The notes under the pieces: model-generated | What the model saw: only the letters and a program-made list of their open reading frames with translations | Told to the model about the DNA's origin: nothing | Database searches by the model: none | Part shown: piece by piece, positions 42,273-50,694 of the stretch | Numbering within the stretch: the first letter of the stretch is position 1 | How the letters are laid out: the number at the start of each line of letters is the position of its first letter | Translations under genes and position numbers: made by a program | Assembly: GCA_018242425.1 (NCBI GenBank) | Contig: JAFEBX010000004.1 | Span: forward strand, 159,032-223,031 | Reading direction: 5' to 3' | Length of the DNA stretch: 64,000 nucleotides | DNA from: Pseudomonadota bacterium | GTDB lineage: Bacteria > Pseudomonadota > Gammaproteobacteria > Xanthomonadales > Xanthomonadaceae

Positions 42273-42845
42273 TCAGCGGCGATACAGCCGGTAATTGACC
42301 TCGCGGGTCGCGCCCTCGCGATGAAGCTGCCAGTCCGCCCCGGCATCGGCCTGCATCCCTTGCGCCGACTCCACGTACAACCACGCATCGGGAGAGACAT
42401 GCACCGCCAGTCCGGCCATCACCCGCGCCCACAGGTCGTCGGCGAAGGGCGGATCGACGAAGACGATGTCATACGGCCCTTCCGTCGTGCCCGCCAGCCA
42501 TGCCAACGCGTCCACCTGTACCAGATGGGCGACATCGCCAGCGCCAAGCCGATCGATGCTCGCGCGCAGTCCGGCGCAGGCAGTGCGATCGCGTTCCACC
42601 AGCGTCGCCGACGCCGCCCCGCGCGACAGCGCTTCCAGCCCCAGGGCGCCGGTGCCGGCGAAGAGATCGAGCACGCGCGCACCGGGCAACGCCGGTTGCA
42701 GCCAGTTGAACAGCGTCTCGCGCACGCGATCGGAACTCGGGCGTAATCCGGTGACGTCCGGAACCGGCAATTTGGTGCCGCGCCAGCGCCCGCCCACGAT
42801 GCGCACCGTGCCCGTTGGCCGGCTGTCGTTGCGGCCACGATTCAT
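42273..42845 (-). CDS. rsmD: 16S rRNA (guanine966-N2)-methyltransferase
   Basis: A 190-residue SAM-dependent methyltransferase. The SAM-binding LDLFAGTGALGLEALSRGA and the catalytic motif DPPF (VFVDPPFA) fit RsmD, and the N-terminal IVGGRWRGTKLPVPD with RPSSDRVRETLFNWL is specific for the family. It is divergent from ftsY with 58 bases between the starts. coaD follows 12 bases later, the usual rsmD-coaD pairing. Confidence 0.95.
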   Translation of the reverse strand: MNRGRNDSRPTGTVRIVGGRWRGTKLPVPDVTGLRPSSDRVRETLFNWLQPALPGARVLDLFAGTGALGLEALSRGAASATLVERDRTACAGLRASIDRLGAGDVAHLVQVDALAWLAGTTEGPYDIVFVDPPFADDLWARVMAGLAVHVSPDAWLYVESAQGMQADAGADWQLHREGATREVNYRLYRR

Positions 42846-42903
42846 GCGGGTTTGCGGAGGTCGGGTGATACCATGACCACCATTGTCCGTCATCGCATCC
42901 GGA

Positions 42904-43983
42904 ATGGTCAGCTGGTTCCGCCGCAACAAGCCCGAGGCCGCCGCGCCGGCGCCTTCCGATCCCCAGCAGCAACCCGCCACGCCGCCTTCCGCAGCGCTGC
43001 CGGACGCGTCCGCTCCTGCCGCGCCTGACGATGACTTCGCCAGCGCCGCCCCGGCCGCCGCACCCGGCAAGACCGGCTGGCGCCAGCGACTGTCCGGCAG
43101 CGGCATCGCCCGCAGCCTCGGCGGCCTGTTCCGCCGCAATCCCGCGCTCGACGATGCCCTGCTCGACGAAATCGAAACCGCGCTGATCACCGCCGACGTC
43201 GGAGTCGGTGCGACCACCGCCTTGGTCGACGATCTCCGCACCCGCATGCGCAAGCGCGAATTCGCCGATGCCGCCGCCTTGTTCAGGGCACTGCGCGCCG
43301 AACTGGTCGCGATCCTCGAACCCGTTTCCAAACCGTTGCTGATCGATGGCAGCGCGCGTCCGTTCGTGATCGTCACCATCGGCGTCAACGGCGTCGGCAA
43401 GACCACCACCATCGGCAAGCTCGCGCGCAAGTTCCGCGACGAGAACCGCAGCCTGATGCTCGCCGCCGGCGACACCTTCCGCGCCGCCGCCGTCGCGCAG
43501 TTGCAGGCCTGGGGGGAACGCAACGACGTGCAGGTAATCGCACAGGGCCAGAACGCCGATCCCGCCGCCGTCGCTTTCGATGCCTACCAGGCCGCCCAGT
43601 CCCGCGGCGTCGAAGTGCTGATCGCCGATACCGCCGGCCGCCTGCACACGCAGGGCGGATTGATGGAGGAACTCTCCAAGATCGTCCGCGTGCTCGGCAA
43701 ACAATCGAGCGCGGTGCCCCACGAAATCCTGATGGTGATCGATGGCACCACCGGCCAGAACGCGATCTCGCAGGTGCGCGCCTTCAGCGCGAAGGTGCCG
43801 GTGTCCGGGCTCGTCGTCACCAAGCTCGATGGCACCGCCAAGGGCGGCGTGGTGTTCGCGCTGGCGCGCGAATTCGGCATCCCGATCCGCTACGCCGGCA
43901 TCGGTGAACGCCCGGAAGACCTGCGCGTTTTCGACGCCGAAACCTTCGTCGACGCCCTGCTGCCCGACACCCTTTCGAATTGA
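42904..43983 (+). CDS. ftsY: Signal recognition particle receptor FtsY
   Basis: A 359-residue SRP GTPase. An N-terminal acidic/Pro/Ala-rich A domain (about 1-60) precedes the N domain and the G domain with GVNGVGKTTTIGKL, DTAGR and TKLDGTAKGG motifs. It docks ribosome-SRP complexes at the membrane. ATG 42904 follows CCGGA; an in-frame TTG seven codons upstream is less likely. The stop overlaps the mutY TTG start by 4 bases. Confidence 0.94.
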   Translation: MVSWFRRNKPEAAAPAPSDPQQQPATPPSAALPDASAPAAPDDDFASAAPAAAPGKTGWRQRLSGSGIARSLGGLFRRNPALDDALLDEIETALITADVGVGATTALVDDLRTRMRKREFADAAALFRALRAELVAILEPVSKPLLIDGSARPFVIVTIGVNGVGKTTTIGKLARKFRDENRSLMLAAGDTFRAAAVAQLQAWGERNDVQVIAQGQNADPAAVAFDAYQAAQSRGVEVLIADTAGRLHTQGGLMEELSKIVRVLGKQSSAVPHEILMVIDGTTGQNAISQVRAFSAKVPVSGLVVTKLDGTAKGGVVFALAREFGIPIRYAGIGERPEDLRVFDAETFVDALLPDTLSN

Positions 43984-45017
43984 GCGACCGTTTCGCCACC
44001 CGACTGCTGAAGTGGTTCGACGCCCACGGCCGCCACGACCTGCCGTGGCAGCATCCGCGCACGCCCTATCGCGTGTGGCTGTCGGAAATCATGCTGCAGC
44101 AGACGCAGGTGAGCGTCGTCACCGGCTACTTCCAGCGTTTCGTCGACGCATTGCCTGATCTCCCCGCACTCGCCGCCGCGCCGCGCGACCAGGTGCTGGC
44201 ACTGTGGTCTGGGCTCGGTTACTACGCCCGCGCCCGCAACCTCCACGCCGCCGCGCAATGCTGCGTGGAACTGCACGAAGGCGATCTTCCGCGCGACTTC
44301 GATGCACTGCTGGCATTGCCGGGAATCGGTCGCAGCACTGCGGGCGCGATCCTGTCGCAGGCCTGGGGTGACCGTTTCGCCATCCTCGACGGCAACGTCA
44401 AGCGCCTGCTCGCGCGTTACCACGGCATCGAGGGTTGGCCGGGCACGCCGGCGATCGAAAAGCGTATGTGGGAACTCGCGCTTTCGCATCTTCCCGATTC
44501 ACGCCTGGCCGATTACACACAGGCCCAGATGGATCTCGGCGCAACGCTGTGCACGCGCGCGAATCCCGATTGCGTGCAGTGCCCCTTGCGCAAGGATTGC
44601 GTCGCCTATTCGACCGATCGCACCGCATCCCTGCCGACACCGCGCCCGAACAAGGCCAGGCCCGAGCGGGAAACGCATGTGGTCTGGCTCGAGGACACAT
44701 CGGCTCGCGTCCTGTTGCAACGTCGTCCGCCGACCGGCGTCTGGGCATCGCTGTGGTCGCTGCCGCAATTCGACACCACCGATGCGCGCGACCAGTGGAT
44801 GGATGCGCAGGGACGCATCGCATCATCGTCGGAAATGGAATCGATCGAACACGTCTTCACCCATTTCCGCCTGCAGCTACACCCCTTGCGCGCGCGGCTC
44901 GCTGCATCGAAACCACGCGTGGGCGACAATGACGATCACTGCTGGGTCGACCGTTCGGAACTCGCCGCACTCGGCATCCCCGCACCGATCCGCCGATTGC
45001 TGGAATCCACGCCATGA
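43980..45017 (+). CDS. mutY: Adenine DNA glycosylase
   Basis: A 345-residue enzyme that removes adenine paired with 8-oxoguanine. The helix-hairpin-helix [12 protein letters not shown], catalytic Asp in ILDGNVKR, a 4Fe-4S site ([17 protein letters not shown]) and a C-terminal Nudix-like domain (about 225-340) are visible. The start is TTG within the TTGA overlap with ftsY. It overlaps yggX by ATGA. Confidence 0.94.
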   Translation: MSDRFATRLLKWFDAHGRHDLPWQHPRTPYRVWLSEIMLQQTQVSVVTGYFQRFVDALPDLPALAAAPRDQVLALWSGLGYYARARNLHAAAQCCVELHEGDLPRDFDALLALPGIGRSTAGAILSQAWGDRFAILDGNVKRLLARYHGIEGWPGTPAIEKRMWELALSHLPDSRLADYTQAQMDLGATLCTRANPDCVQCPLRKDCVAYSTDRTASLPTPRPNKARPERETHVVWLEDTSARVLLQRRPPTGVWASLWSLPQFDTTDARDQWMDAQGRIASSSEMESIEHVFTHFRLQLHPLRARLAASKPRVGDNDDHCWVDRSELAALGIPAPIRRLLESTP

Positions 45018-45283
45018 GCCGCACTGTCCACTGCGAATACAGCCACCAGGAAGCCGAAGGCCTCGACTTCGCGCCATGGCCGGGCGAACTCGGGCAGCGC
45101 GTGTTCAACCACATCGGAAAGGCGGCGTGGACCGCATGGCTGGCGCACCAGACCATGCTGATCAATGAGCTGCGATTGTCACCGCGCAATCCCGCCGATC
45201 GCGCGCGGCTCGAAACCGAGATGGAGAAATTCCTGTTCGGCGGCGACGCGGAAAAACCCGTGGGTTACGTCCCCGAAGGTTGA
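45014..45283 (+). CDS. yggX: Fe(2+)-trafficking protein YggX
   Basis: An 89-residue protein starting [24 protein letters not shown], with the single conserved Cys (C7) and the [12 protein letters not shown]-terminal helix. YggX protects Fe-S proteins from oxidative damage. It overlaps mutY by 4 bases, the same mutY-yggX pairing as in E. coli, fitting protection of the MutY cluster. Confidence 0.95.
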   Translation: MSRTVHCEYSHQEAEGLDFAPWPGELGQRVFNHIGKAAWTAWLAHQTMLINELRLSPRNPADRARLETEMEKFLFGGDAEKPVGYVPEG

Positions 45284-45305
45284 AACTTCGCCATCAGGCG
45301 AGCAC

Positions 45306-45743
45306 TCAGATGACGCGGGCGTCCCCATTCGGAGCAGACTCCAGCAGCTTCCCGGCATCCAGTGGCTGGATCTGCTTGATGCTGCAGGCGGGGCCGCGCG
45401 AGACATAGATGCGATCGAAGTTGGTATAGATCCGCCCCATGTCCGAACTGACGCCGATGATATAGGCCCCGGTTGCCCAGTCCATGCATGGCCCACTGAG
45501 CGTCATCAGGTATTGGTGTTTAGGCGACACTACATAGACGATGTGGCTGCCATCCACCGTGTCCCAGCGTGGCGAACCGAAGTTGTTGATGCTTGATACC
45601 GGCGAACCGGCCGCCGCCTGGTAACGCGCGAGCGCTGCCGCCTCCTTCGCCTCGCGCGTGGATGCGGATGCCGGTGGCGTGGTGCTGCATGCCGCCGCCG
45701 ACAGGATCATGGTGGCGACGATCGAAAGTGTGGCGATTCGCAT
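45306..45743 (-). CDS. Lipoprotein of the DUF6491 type
   Basis: A 145-residue exported protein. The signal MRIATLSIVATMILSAAAC ends in a lipobox-like SAAAC (Cys19). A helical segment (TREAKEAAALARYQAAAG) and a beta-rich domain with two cysteines (GPCMDWATGAYI and RGPACSIKQIQPLD) follow, the pattern of DUF6491 proteins found mainly in Xanthomonadaceae. Function is unknown. It is a single gene convergent with yggX. Confidence 0.7.
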   Translation of the reverse strand: MRIATLSIVATMILSAAACSTTPPASASTREAKEAAALARYQAAAGSPVSSINNFGSPRWDTVDGSHIVYVVSPKHQYLMTLSGPCMDWATGAYIIGVSSDMGRIYTNFDRIYVSRGPACSIKQIQPLDAGKLLESAPNGDARVI

Positions 45744-45820
45744 TTCGTTCTCCTGCCCCTTTGATACCGGGATGATGCCAGAGTCGATCTGTAGCCCGGC
45801 TAAGCACCGGAATGCCGATC

Positions 45821-45849
45821 TTGCCCTCATTCAGCACAGCCGCTACAAT
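45821..45849 (+). promoter_or_regulatory. Sigma-70-type promoter for tRNA-Phe
   Basis: TTGCCC at 45821-45826, a 17-base spacer, and TACAAT at 45844-45849. The -10 box ends 10 bases before the mature tRNA 5' end. Confidence 0.65.
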
Positions 45850-45859
45850 GGTCGGCTAC

Positions 45860-45935
45860 GGCTAGGTAGCTCAGTTGGTAGAGCAGGGGATTGAAAATCC
45901 CCGTGTCGGGGGTTCGATTCCCTCCCTGGCCACCA
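45860..45935 (+). tRNA. tRNA-Phe (anticodon GAA)
   Basis: A 76-base cloverleaf: acceptor GGCTAGG / CCTGGCC with one G-U pair, D arm with AGCTCAGTTGGTAGAGC, anticodon stem GGGGA / TCCCC around loop TTGAAAA (anticodon GAA at 45893-45895), T arm with GGTTCGATTCC, and an encoded CCA end. A promoter and terminator flank it. Confidence 0.97.
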
Positions 45936-45944
45936 TGATCCAGG

Positions 45945-45973
45945 AAAGCCCGCAGCGATGCGGGCTTTTTCTT
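45945..45973 (+). terminator. Terminator after tRNA-Phe
   Basis: A 10-bp perfect stem AAAGCCCGCA / TGCGGGCTTT with loop GCGA, running into TTTTTCTTT, starting 10 bases after the tRNA. Confidence 0.92.
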
Positions 45974-46043
45974 TATGGATTCATCGATTCCGGCGTAGGC
46001 TTGCCGTGATCGCCAGCCCATCGCCGGCGGCGGGAGTCCCACG

Positions 46044-46466
46044 ATGAAACGAATCCTGTTGCTGCTTGCCCTCGGCCTCGCCGGCTGCGCGACCTCCTCG
46101 CACGTACTGACCGGCGTGGCGCGCCCGGCCATCACGCCCGACCAGGTGAAGCTGTATTCCGAACCCCCGCAAGGCCGCTATGAACAGATCGCGGTCATCG
46201 ACGCCATCAGCTCGCAATCCTTCGCGTTCTCGTCGCAACAGAAAACCGACAAGGTCATCGCGCGATTGAAGGAAGAAGCAGCGAAGCTCGGCGCCAACGG
46301 CATCATCCTGCAGGGCATCGCAAGCGAAACCACCGGCGGCGGCACCGGTGTCTCCGTCGGCGGATACGGCGGCGGCGGACGTGTCGGCATTGGCACCGGG
46401 GTCGGCGTTTCGATTCCGAGCACCCGCAAGAACGGCAACGCGCTGGCGATCTACGTCTATCCATGA
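46044..46466 (+). CDS. Lipoprotein with Gly-rich C-terminal stretch
   Basis: A 140-residue lipoprotein: signal MKRILLLLALGLAGC with a textbook lipobox LAGC (Cys15). The mature part has a compact alpha/beta domain ending KLGANGIILQGI, similar in character to small RcsF/DUF4156-like folds, then a Gly-rich run (TGGGTGVSVGGYGGGGRVGIG). Function is unknown. Its last bases overlap an alternative start of the next gene and the two lipoproteins are probably cotranscribed. Confidence 0.75.
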   Translation: MKRILLLLALGLAGCATSSHVLTGVARPAITPDQVKLYSEPPQGRYEQIAVIDAISSQSFAFSSQQKTDKVIARLKEEAAKLGANGIILQGIASETTGGGTGVSVGGYGGGGRVGIGTGVGVSIPSTRKNGNALAIYVYP

Positions 46467-46477
46467 AAGGACCTTCC

Positions 46478-46963
46478 ATGCACCCATCGAAACGAATCGC
46501 AGCCATCGCCCTCGCCGGCGGTTTTGCGCTGCTGCTCGCCGCCTGTTCCTCCACCGGCGGCAAGCGGGTCTCCGAACCCGCCGCCAGCATCCAGCAGCTG
46601 ACCGTGGATGCCCGTGGCAACTGGCAGGTGCAATTGCGCCTGCAGAACTACAGCAGCATGGCGACGCGTTTCGACACGATCGACCTGGCGCTGGAAGTGA
46701 ACGGCCAACCGGCCGGCCATCTCAAGGCAAGTCCGGCACTGTCGATCCCGGGCGAATCCGGCGATCTCACCACCATCAACCATGTCCCCGATGGCACGGG
46801 GCGACTGGTCGTGGCCGACGCGTTGGCATCTGGACAGGGCATCAACTACACGCTGAAAGGCGACGTGCAGGTGACGCCCGAGGGCAACAAGCAACGCAGC
46901 TACACCATCGATGGCAAGAACCAGCTTGGCCCGGTGCCGGGCCTGCCCGGGGTGCTGCGCTGA
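46478..46963 (+). CDS. Lipoprotein, LEA14-like fold
   Basis: A 161-residue lipoprotein with signal MHPSKRIAAIALAGGFALLLAAC (lipobox LAAC). The mature domain (VQLRLQNYSSMATRFDTIDLALEVNGQPAG) resembles the LEA type 2/WHy beta-sandwich. AAAGGA six bases before ATG 46478 favours this start; ATG 46463 would give an ATGA overlap with the upstream gene. It lies between another lipoprotein gene and an acyl-CoA dehydrogenase gene. Confidence 0.72.
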   Translation: MHPSKRIAAIALAGGFALLLAACSSTGGKRVSEPAASIQQLTVDARGNWQVQLRLQNYSSMATRFDTIDLALEVNGQPAGHLKASPALSIPGESGDLTTINHVPDGTGRLVVADALASGQGINYTLKGDVQVTPEGNKQRSYTIDGKNQLGPVPGLPGVLR

Positions 46964-47007
46964 CAATACGCTGAGGTATGCTTGGGGAAATTCGCCGGAC
47001 TCCAGCC

Positions 47008-48798
47008 ATGAGCACCTACAAAGCCCCCCTCACCGACCTGCGCTTCGCCCTCCACGACGTGCTCGGCGTCGATCGCGAATTCGCCGCGCTCGGTTACGAC
47101 GAAGTCACGCCCGACATCGTCGATGCGGTGCTGGAGGAAGCCGCGCGCTTCACGGAAACCGCGCTGGCGCCGATCAATGCCATCGGCGACGAGGTCGGCT
47201 GCAAGTTCGATCCCGCGACCGGCGATGTCGTCGCGCCCCCCGGATTCAAGCAGGCTTTCGACCAGTTTGTCGAAGGCGGCTGGACCGGCCTCACCAATGA
47301 TCCCAACTACGGCGGCCAGGGCATGCCCGAAGTGCTGGGTGCCGCGCTGACCGAAATGGTCGACGCCGCGAACCTCGCTTGGGGCAACTTCCCGATGCTG
47401 TCGCATGGCGCAGTGGAAGCACTCAACCGCTATGGCGAGGAGTGGCAGAAGGAAGCGTTCCTGCGCCCGCTGGTGGAAGGCCGCTGGACCGGCACCATGT
47501 GCCTGACCGAACCGCATGCCGGCACCGATCTCGGTTTGCTGAAAACCCGCGCCGAGCCGAATGCCGATGGCAGTTTCGCCATCACCGGCACCAAGATCTT
47601 CATCACCTGCGGCGAACACGACCTGGTTCCGAACATCGTGCATCTCGTGCTCGCGCGCCTGCCCGATGCCCCGCCCGGCCCCAAGGGCATCTCGCTGTTC
47701 GTGGTGCCGAAGTTCAAGGTCGGCAAGGACGGCTTGATGGGTGAGCGCAATGCGCTGCGCTGCGGCTCGATCGAACACAAGATGGGCATCCACGGTTCCG
47801 TCACCTGCGTGATGAACTTCGACGGCGCGCAGGGCTGGCTGGTCGGCGAGGCCAACAAGGGCCTGCAGGCGATGTTCGTGATGATGAATTCCGCGCGCCT
47901 CGGCGTCGGCCTGCAAGGTTTGGGCTTGAGCGAACGCGCCTACCAGAACGCGTTGCGCTACGCCCGCGAACGCTTGCAGACGCGCTCGCTGTCGGGCGCG
48001 AAGTTCCCGGAAAAACCGGCCGATCCGATCATCGTCCATCCCGACGTGCGACGCATGCTGCTGTCGATCAAGTCGCTGGTCGAAGGTGGCCGCTTGCTGT
48101 CGCTGCATGCATATTCGCAACTCGACGCCTCGCATCACGCCAAGGATGCCAACGAACGCGCCAATGCAGAAACGCTGGTCGGTTTCCTGACGCCGATCGC
48201 CAAGGCCTGCCAGACCGAGTGGAGCATCGAGAACACCTACAACGCGGTGCAGTGCTTCGGCGGCCACGGCTACATCCGCGAACACGGCATGGAACAACTG
48301 ACGCGCGATGCGCGCATCACCACGCTGTACGAAGGCACCACCGGCATCCAGTCACTCGACCTGATCGGTCGCAAGACGGCGTCGACGCAAGGCGCCGGGC
48401 TCAAGCTGTTCATCGCGATGATCGAAGATTTCGCGAAACAGCACGAAGGCGATGCCGCACTCGCCGAGTTCATCGGCCCGCTCAAGGCCAAAGCCGCGGA
48501 ATGGGCGCATCTGACCACCGGCGTCCTCCAGCGCGCGGCGCAGAACCCGGAAGAGCTCGGCGCCGCCAGCACCGACTATCTGTTCTATTCCGGTTACGTG
48601 GCGCTGGCCTACTGGTGGGCGCGCAGCGTCGCCGCGGCGAATGCATCCGGGCAGACCGCAGCCTTCAAGCAGGCCAAGCTCGATACCGCGCGCTTCTACT
48701 TCGCGCGCATGCTGCCGCGCACCCTGTCGCACAAGGCGGCGATCGAATCCGGCGCTGCCCCGCTGATGGCGATGCCCGCGGAGCTGTTCGGGGACTGA
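47008..48798 (+). CDS. Acyl-CoA dehydrogenase, long C-terminal form
   Basis: A 596-residue flavoenzyme larger than the usual 380-residue ACAD. The N-terminal segment STYKAPLTDLRFALHDVL, the FAD-site stretch MCLTEPHAGTDLG, the ITCGEHD segment and the EGTTGIQSLDLIGRK catalytic-region motif fit the DmdC/AidB-like long-chain group with an extra C-terminal helical domain (about 470-596). It oxidises an acyl-CoA; the substrate is not deducible. The start MSTYKAP at 47008 matches relatives; the frame also has an ATG ten codons upstream. Confidence 0.88.
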   Translation: MSTYKAPLTDLRFALHDVLGVDREFAALGYDEVTPDIVDAVLEEAARFTETALAPINAIGDEVGCKFDPATGDVVAPPGFKQAFDQFVEGGWTGLTNDPNYGGQGMPEVLGAALTEMVDAANLAWGNFPMLSHGAVEALNRYGEEWQKEAFLRPLVEGRWTGTMCLTEPHAGTDLGLLKTRAEPNADGSFAITGTKIFITCGEHDLVPNIVHLVLARLPDAPPGPKGISLFVVPKFKVGKDGLMGERNALRCGSIEHKMGIHGSVTCVMNFDGAQGWLVGEANKGLQAMFVMMNSARLGVGLQGLGLSERAYQNALRYARERLQTRSLSGAKFPEKPADPIIVHPDVRRMLLSIKSLVEGGRLLSLHAYSQLDASHHAKDANERANAETLVGFLTPIAKACQTEWSIENTYNAVQCFGGHGYIREHGMEQLTRDARITTLYEGTTGIQSLDLIGRKTASTQGAGLKLFIAMIEDFAKQHEGDAALAEFIGPLKAKAAEWAHLTTGVLQRAAQNPEELGAASTDYLFYSGYVALAYWWARSVAAANASGQTAAFKQAKLDTARFYFARMLPRTLSHKAAIESGAAPLMAMPAELFGD

Positions 48799-48834
48799 AC
48801 GCGCCCCGTAGCAAAAACATCACCAAACAGGTAT

Positions 48835-49509
48835 ATGCTGGTTCCCCGTATGGAGCCAGCGCACACGCATCGCCGTCTGCCACTGGCCGCCTCCGACGCG
48901 GAGCCGGCCCCGGGCGTCTTGTCCCTGCCCGCCAGAATCCGACTAGCCAACGCCGTGCGCCTGCTCGCGCTCGACTCGCATGGCCAGGCCCTTGACTGGA
49001 TCAGCTGGCAGGACGCCGCCTGCCTCTATGCGCGTGACGCCGTCGCCTGGACCCTGGGCGATCCCTGCATCACCCTGCATGGCGGCACCTCGCGCCTGAC
49101 CGGCGAACAAAGCGAGCTGTTGCTCCATCCGATCATCGCCGCCCGCAACCACGCCCGCGGCCGCCCCGGCATGCCGACGCCGGCACTGACCAATCCGGCG
49201 CTGTTCGCCCGCGACCAGCACCTGTGCCTGTATTGCGGCAACAGCTACAGCCGCAGCCTGTTGACCCGCGACCACGTGCAGCCGGTTTCGCGCGGTGGGC
49301 GCGATGTGTGGGAAAACGTGGTCACCGCCTGCGTCGGCTGCAACTCGCGCAAGGGCAACCGTACGCCTCAGCAGGCATCGATGCCGCTGCTTGCGGTCCC
49401 CTACCGGCCGAGCTGGATCGAACACCTGATTCTGAGCAACCGTCACATTCTTGCCGACCAGATGGAATTCCTGAAGGCGCAATTGCCGAAAAAATCGCCA
49501 CGCCATTAA
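48835..49509 (+). CDS. HNH endonuclease domain protein
   Basis: A 224-residue protein. The C-terminal half carries an HNH motif framed by two zinc cysteine pairs: CLYCG, then TRDHVQPVSRGG (the first H), WENVVTACVGCNSRKG with N and the second Cys pair. The N-terminal 100 residues (RIRLANAVRLLALDSHGQALDWISWQDAACLYARD) match the extension found in stand-alone proteobacterial HNH proteins. No phage or restriction genes are nearby, so a housekeeping nuclease is likely. ATG 48850 (MEPAHTH) is an alternative start. Confidence 0.85.
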   Translation: MLVPRMEPAHTHRRLPLAASDAEPAPGVLSLPARIRLANAVRLLALDSHGQALDWISWQDAACLYARDAVAWTLGDPCITLHGGTSRLTGEQSELLLHPIIAARNHARGRPGMPTPALTNPALFARDQHLCLYCGNSYSRSLLTRDHVQPVSRGGRDVWENVVTACVGCNSRKGNRTPQQASMPLLAVPYRPSWIEHLILSNRHILADQMEFLKAQLPKKSPRH

Positions 49510-49587
49510 CAAAACGGCAACCGCACACTGGTGGATCGGCGCATGACGCCCCTAGAATCATCGGTTTCCGGTCGTATCGGTGGTTCG

Positions 49588-50679
49588 ATGAAGTTGAAAC
49601 TGGGCATGACAGGCATGGACGGCCAAACGCAGGCCGCATTGACCGAAGCATTCCAGGCCGCCAACCAGGCTGCCGGCAACCGTTTTGAATTGACCAATGC
49701 CGATCATCTGGACGCCGAGTTCGTTGTCGTCGACATGGACAGCCTGTACGGGCCGATGAGCTTCATGCAGCTGCACAATGCCGGCAAGCATGTGATCGGT
49801 TACACCCAGGCCACGCGCACGCAGTCCGACTCGCGCCTCGCGAAACCCCTCGATCACGCGGAATTCGCCAACCTGCTCGGCATGCTTGCCGACCAGCGCG
49901 GTGCGCAGCCTGTCGTCGAGGAACCGGAGCCCGCGCCAGCCCCGGTGGCCGCTCCTGAACCCGTTGCTCAACAGCCGGAGGCCAAGGAAGCGGTCGCAGC
50001 GCTGCAACCTGCGCCCCCTGCGGGCACCACCCCGGCGCCGACGCAGCAGGATCACCTGCCGCCCTCGCCTGCCGCAGCCGCCAGCGCGCCGCACCCGGCG
50101 CCAGTCCCGGCCCCGGTGGCAGCCAATGTCGCCCCGGAACCGGCTCGCCAGCCGACCCTCGCCGACTGGCTGGCGCCTGGCGCCCTGAAGGGTGCGGTCG
50201 TGCTCCAGCGCGGCGACGGCCCCGAATTGCGCATCCATCCCGGTCGCCGCGAATACCACGGTCCGGCCGGTCTCAAGCCGCTGATTGCCTATTTCGATGC
50301 GCCGGTGGCCGAAAACGAACTGCGTCCCCTCGCCGATGCCGATTGGCAGTCGGGCCAGGCGCAGCCGCTGACGCGCCTGGTATGGCTGGCCGGCCTGCTG
50401 GCCGGCAATGGCCGCGTCGTTGCCGGCTTGCCGGACCGCGCCCATTACCAGCTCACCAAGTGGCCGCAGACCGAACGCGAATATCCCAAGCACTTCCGCA
50501 TCGCCACCGCGATGATGAAGGGCCCGGCTACCGTCGAGGAAATCGCCGTCGCCGCCAGCGTGCCGGCCACCGACGTCGCCGACTTCGTCAACGCCAACCT
50601 CGCGACAGGCTTCGCGGCCGCCAGCGTGGACGGAGCCAACGTTCCGGCCCCGGGTGTTCTCGGCGCCTTGCGCGGCTGA
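49588..50679 (+). CDS. Hypothetical protein with Pro/Ala linker, upstream of dxs
   Basis: A 363-residue cytoplasmic protein. Residues 1-100 form an alpha/beta domain resembling a receiver or Rossmann unit (MKLKLGMTGMDGQTQAALTEA ... VVVDMDSLYGP ... KHVIGYTQATR). Residues 105-195 are a Pro/Ala/Glu linker. The last 170 residues contain an alpha/beta part (LKGAVVLQRGDGPELRIHPGRREY) and a C-terminal winged-helix-like segment (MMKGPATVEEIAVAASVPATDVADFVNANLATG). I do not recognise the family and assign no function. It ends 15 bases before dxs. Confidence 0.65.
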   Translation: MKLKLGMTGMDGQTQAALTEAFQAANQAAGNRFELTNADHLDAEFVVVDMDSLYGPMSFMQLHNAGKHVIGYTQATRTQSDSRLAKPLDHAEFANLLGMLADQRGAQPVVEEPEPAPAPVAAPEPVAQQPEAKEAVAALQPAPPAGTTPAPTQQDHLPPSPAAAASAPHPAPVPAPVAANVAPEPARQPTLADWLAPGALKGAVVLQRGDGPELRIHPGRREYHGPAGLKPLIAYFDAPVAENELRPLADADWQSGQAQPLTRLVWLAGLLAGNGRVVAGLPDRAHYQLTKWPQTEREYPKHFRIATAMMKGPATVEEIAVAASVPATDVADFVNANLATGFAAASVDGANVPAPGVLGALRG

Positions 50680-50694
50680 GCGTAAAATGGCGGG

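Noticed and set aside
48835..49509. HNH gene as part of a prophage, intron or restriction system
   Set aside because: No phage, intron, methyltransferase or repeat is adjacent; neighbours are housekeeping genes with the same base composition.
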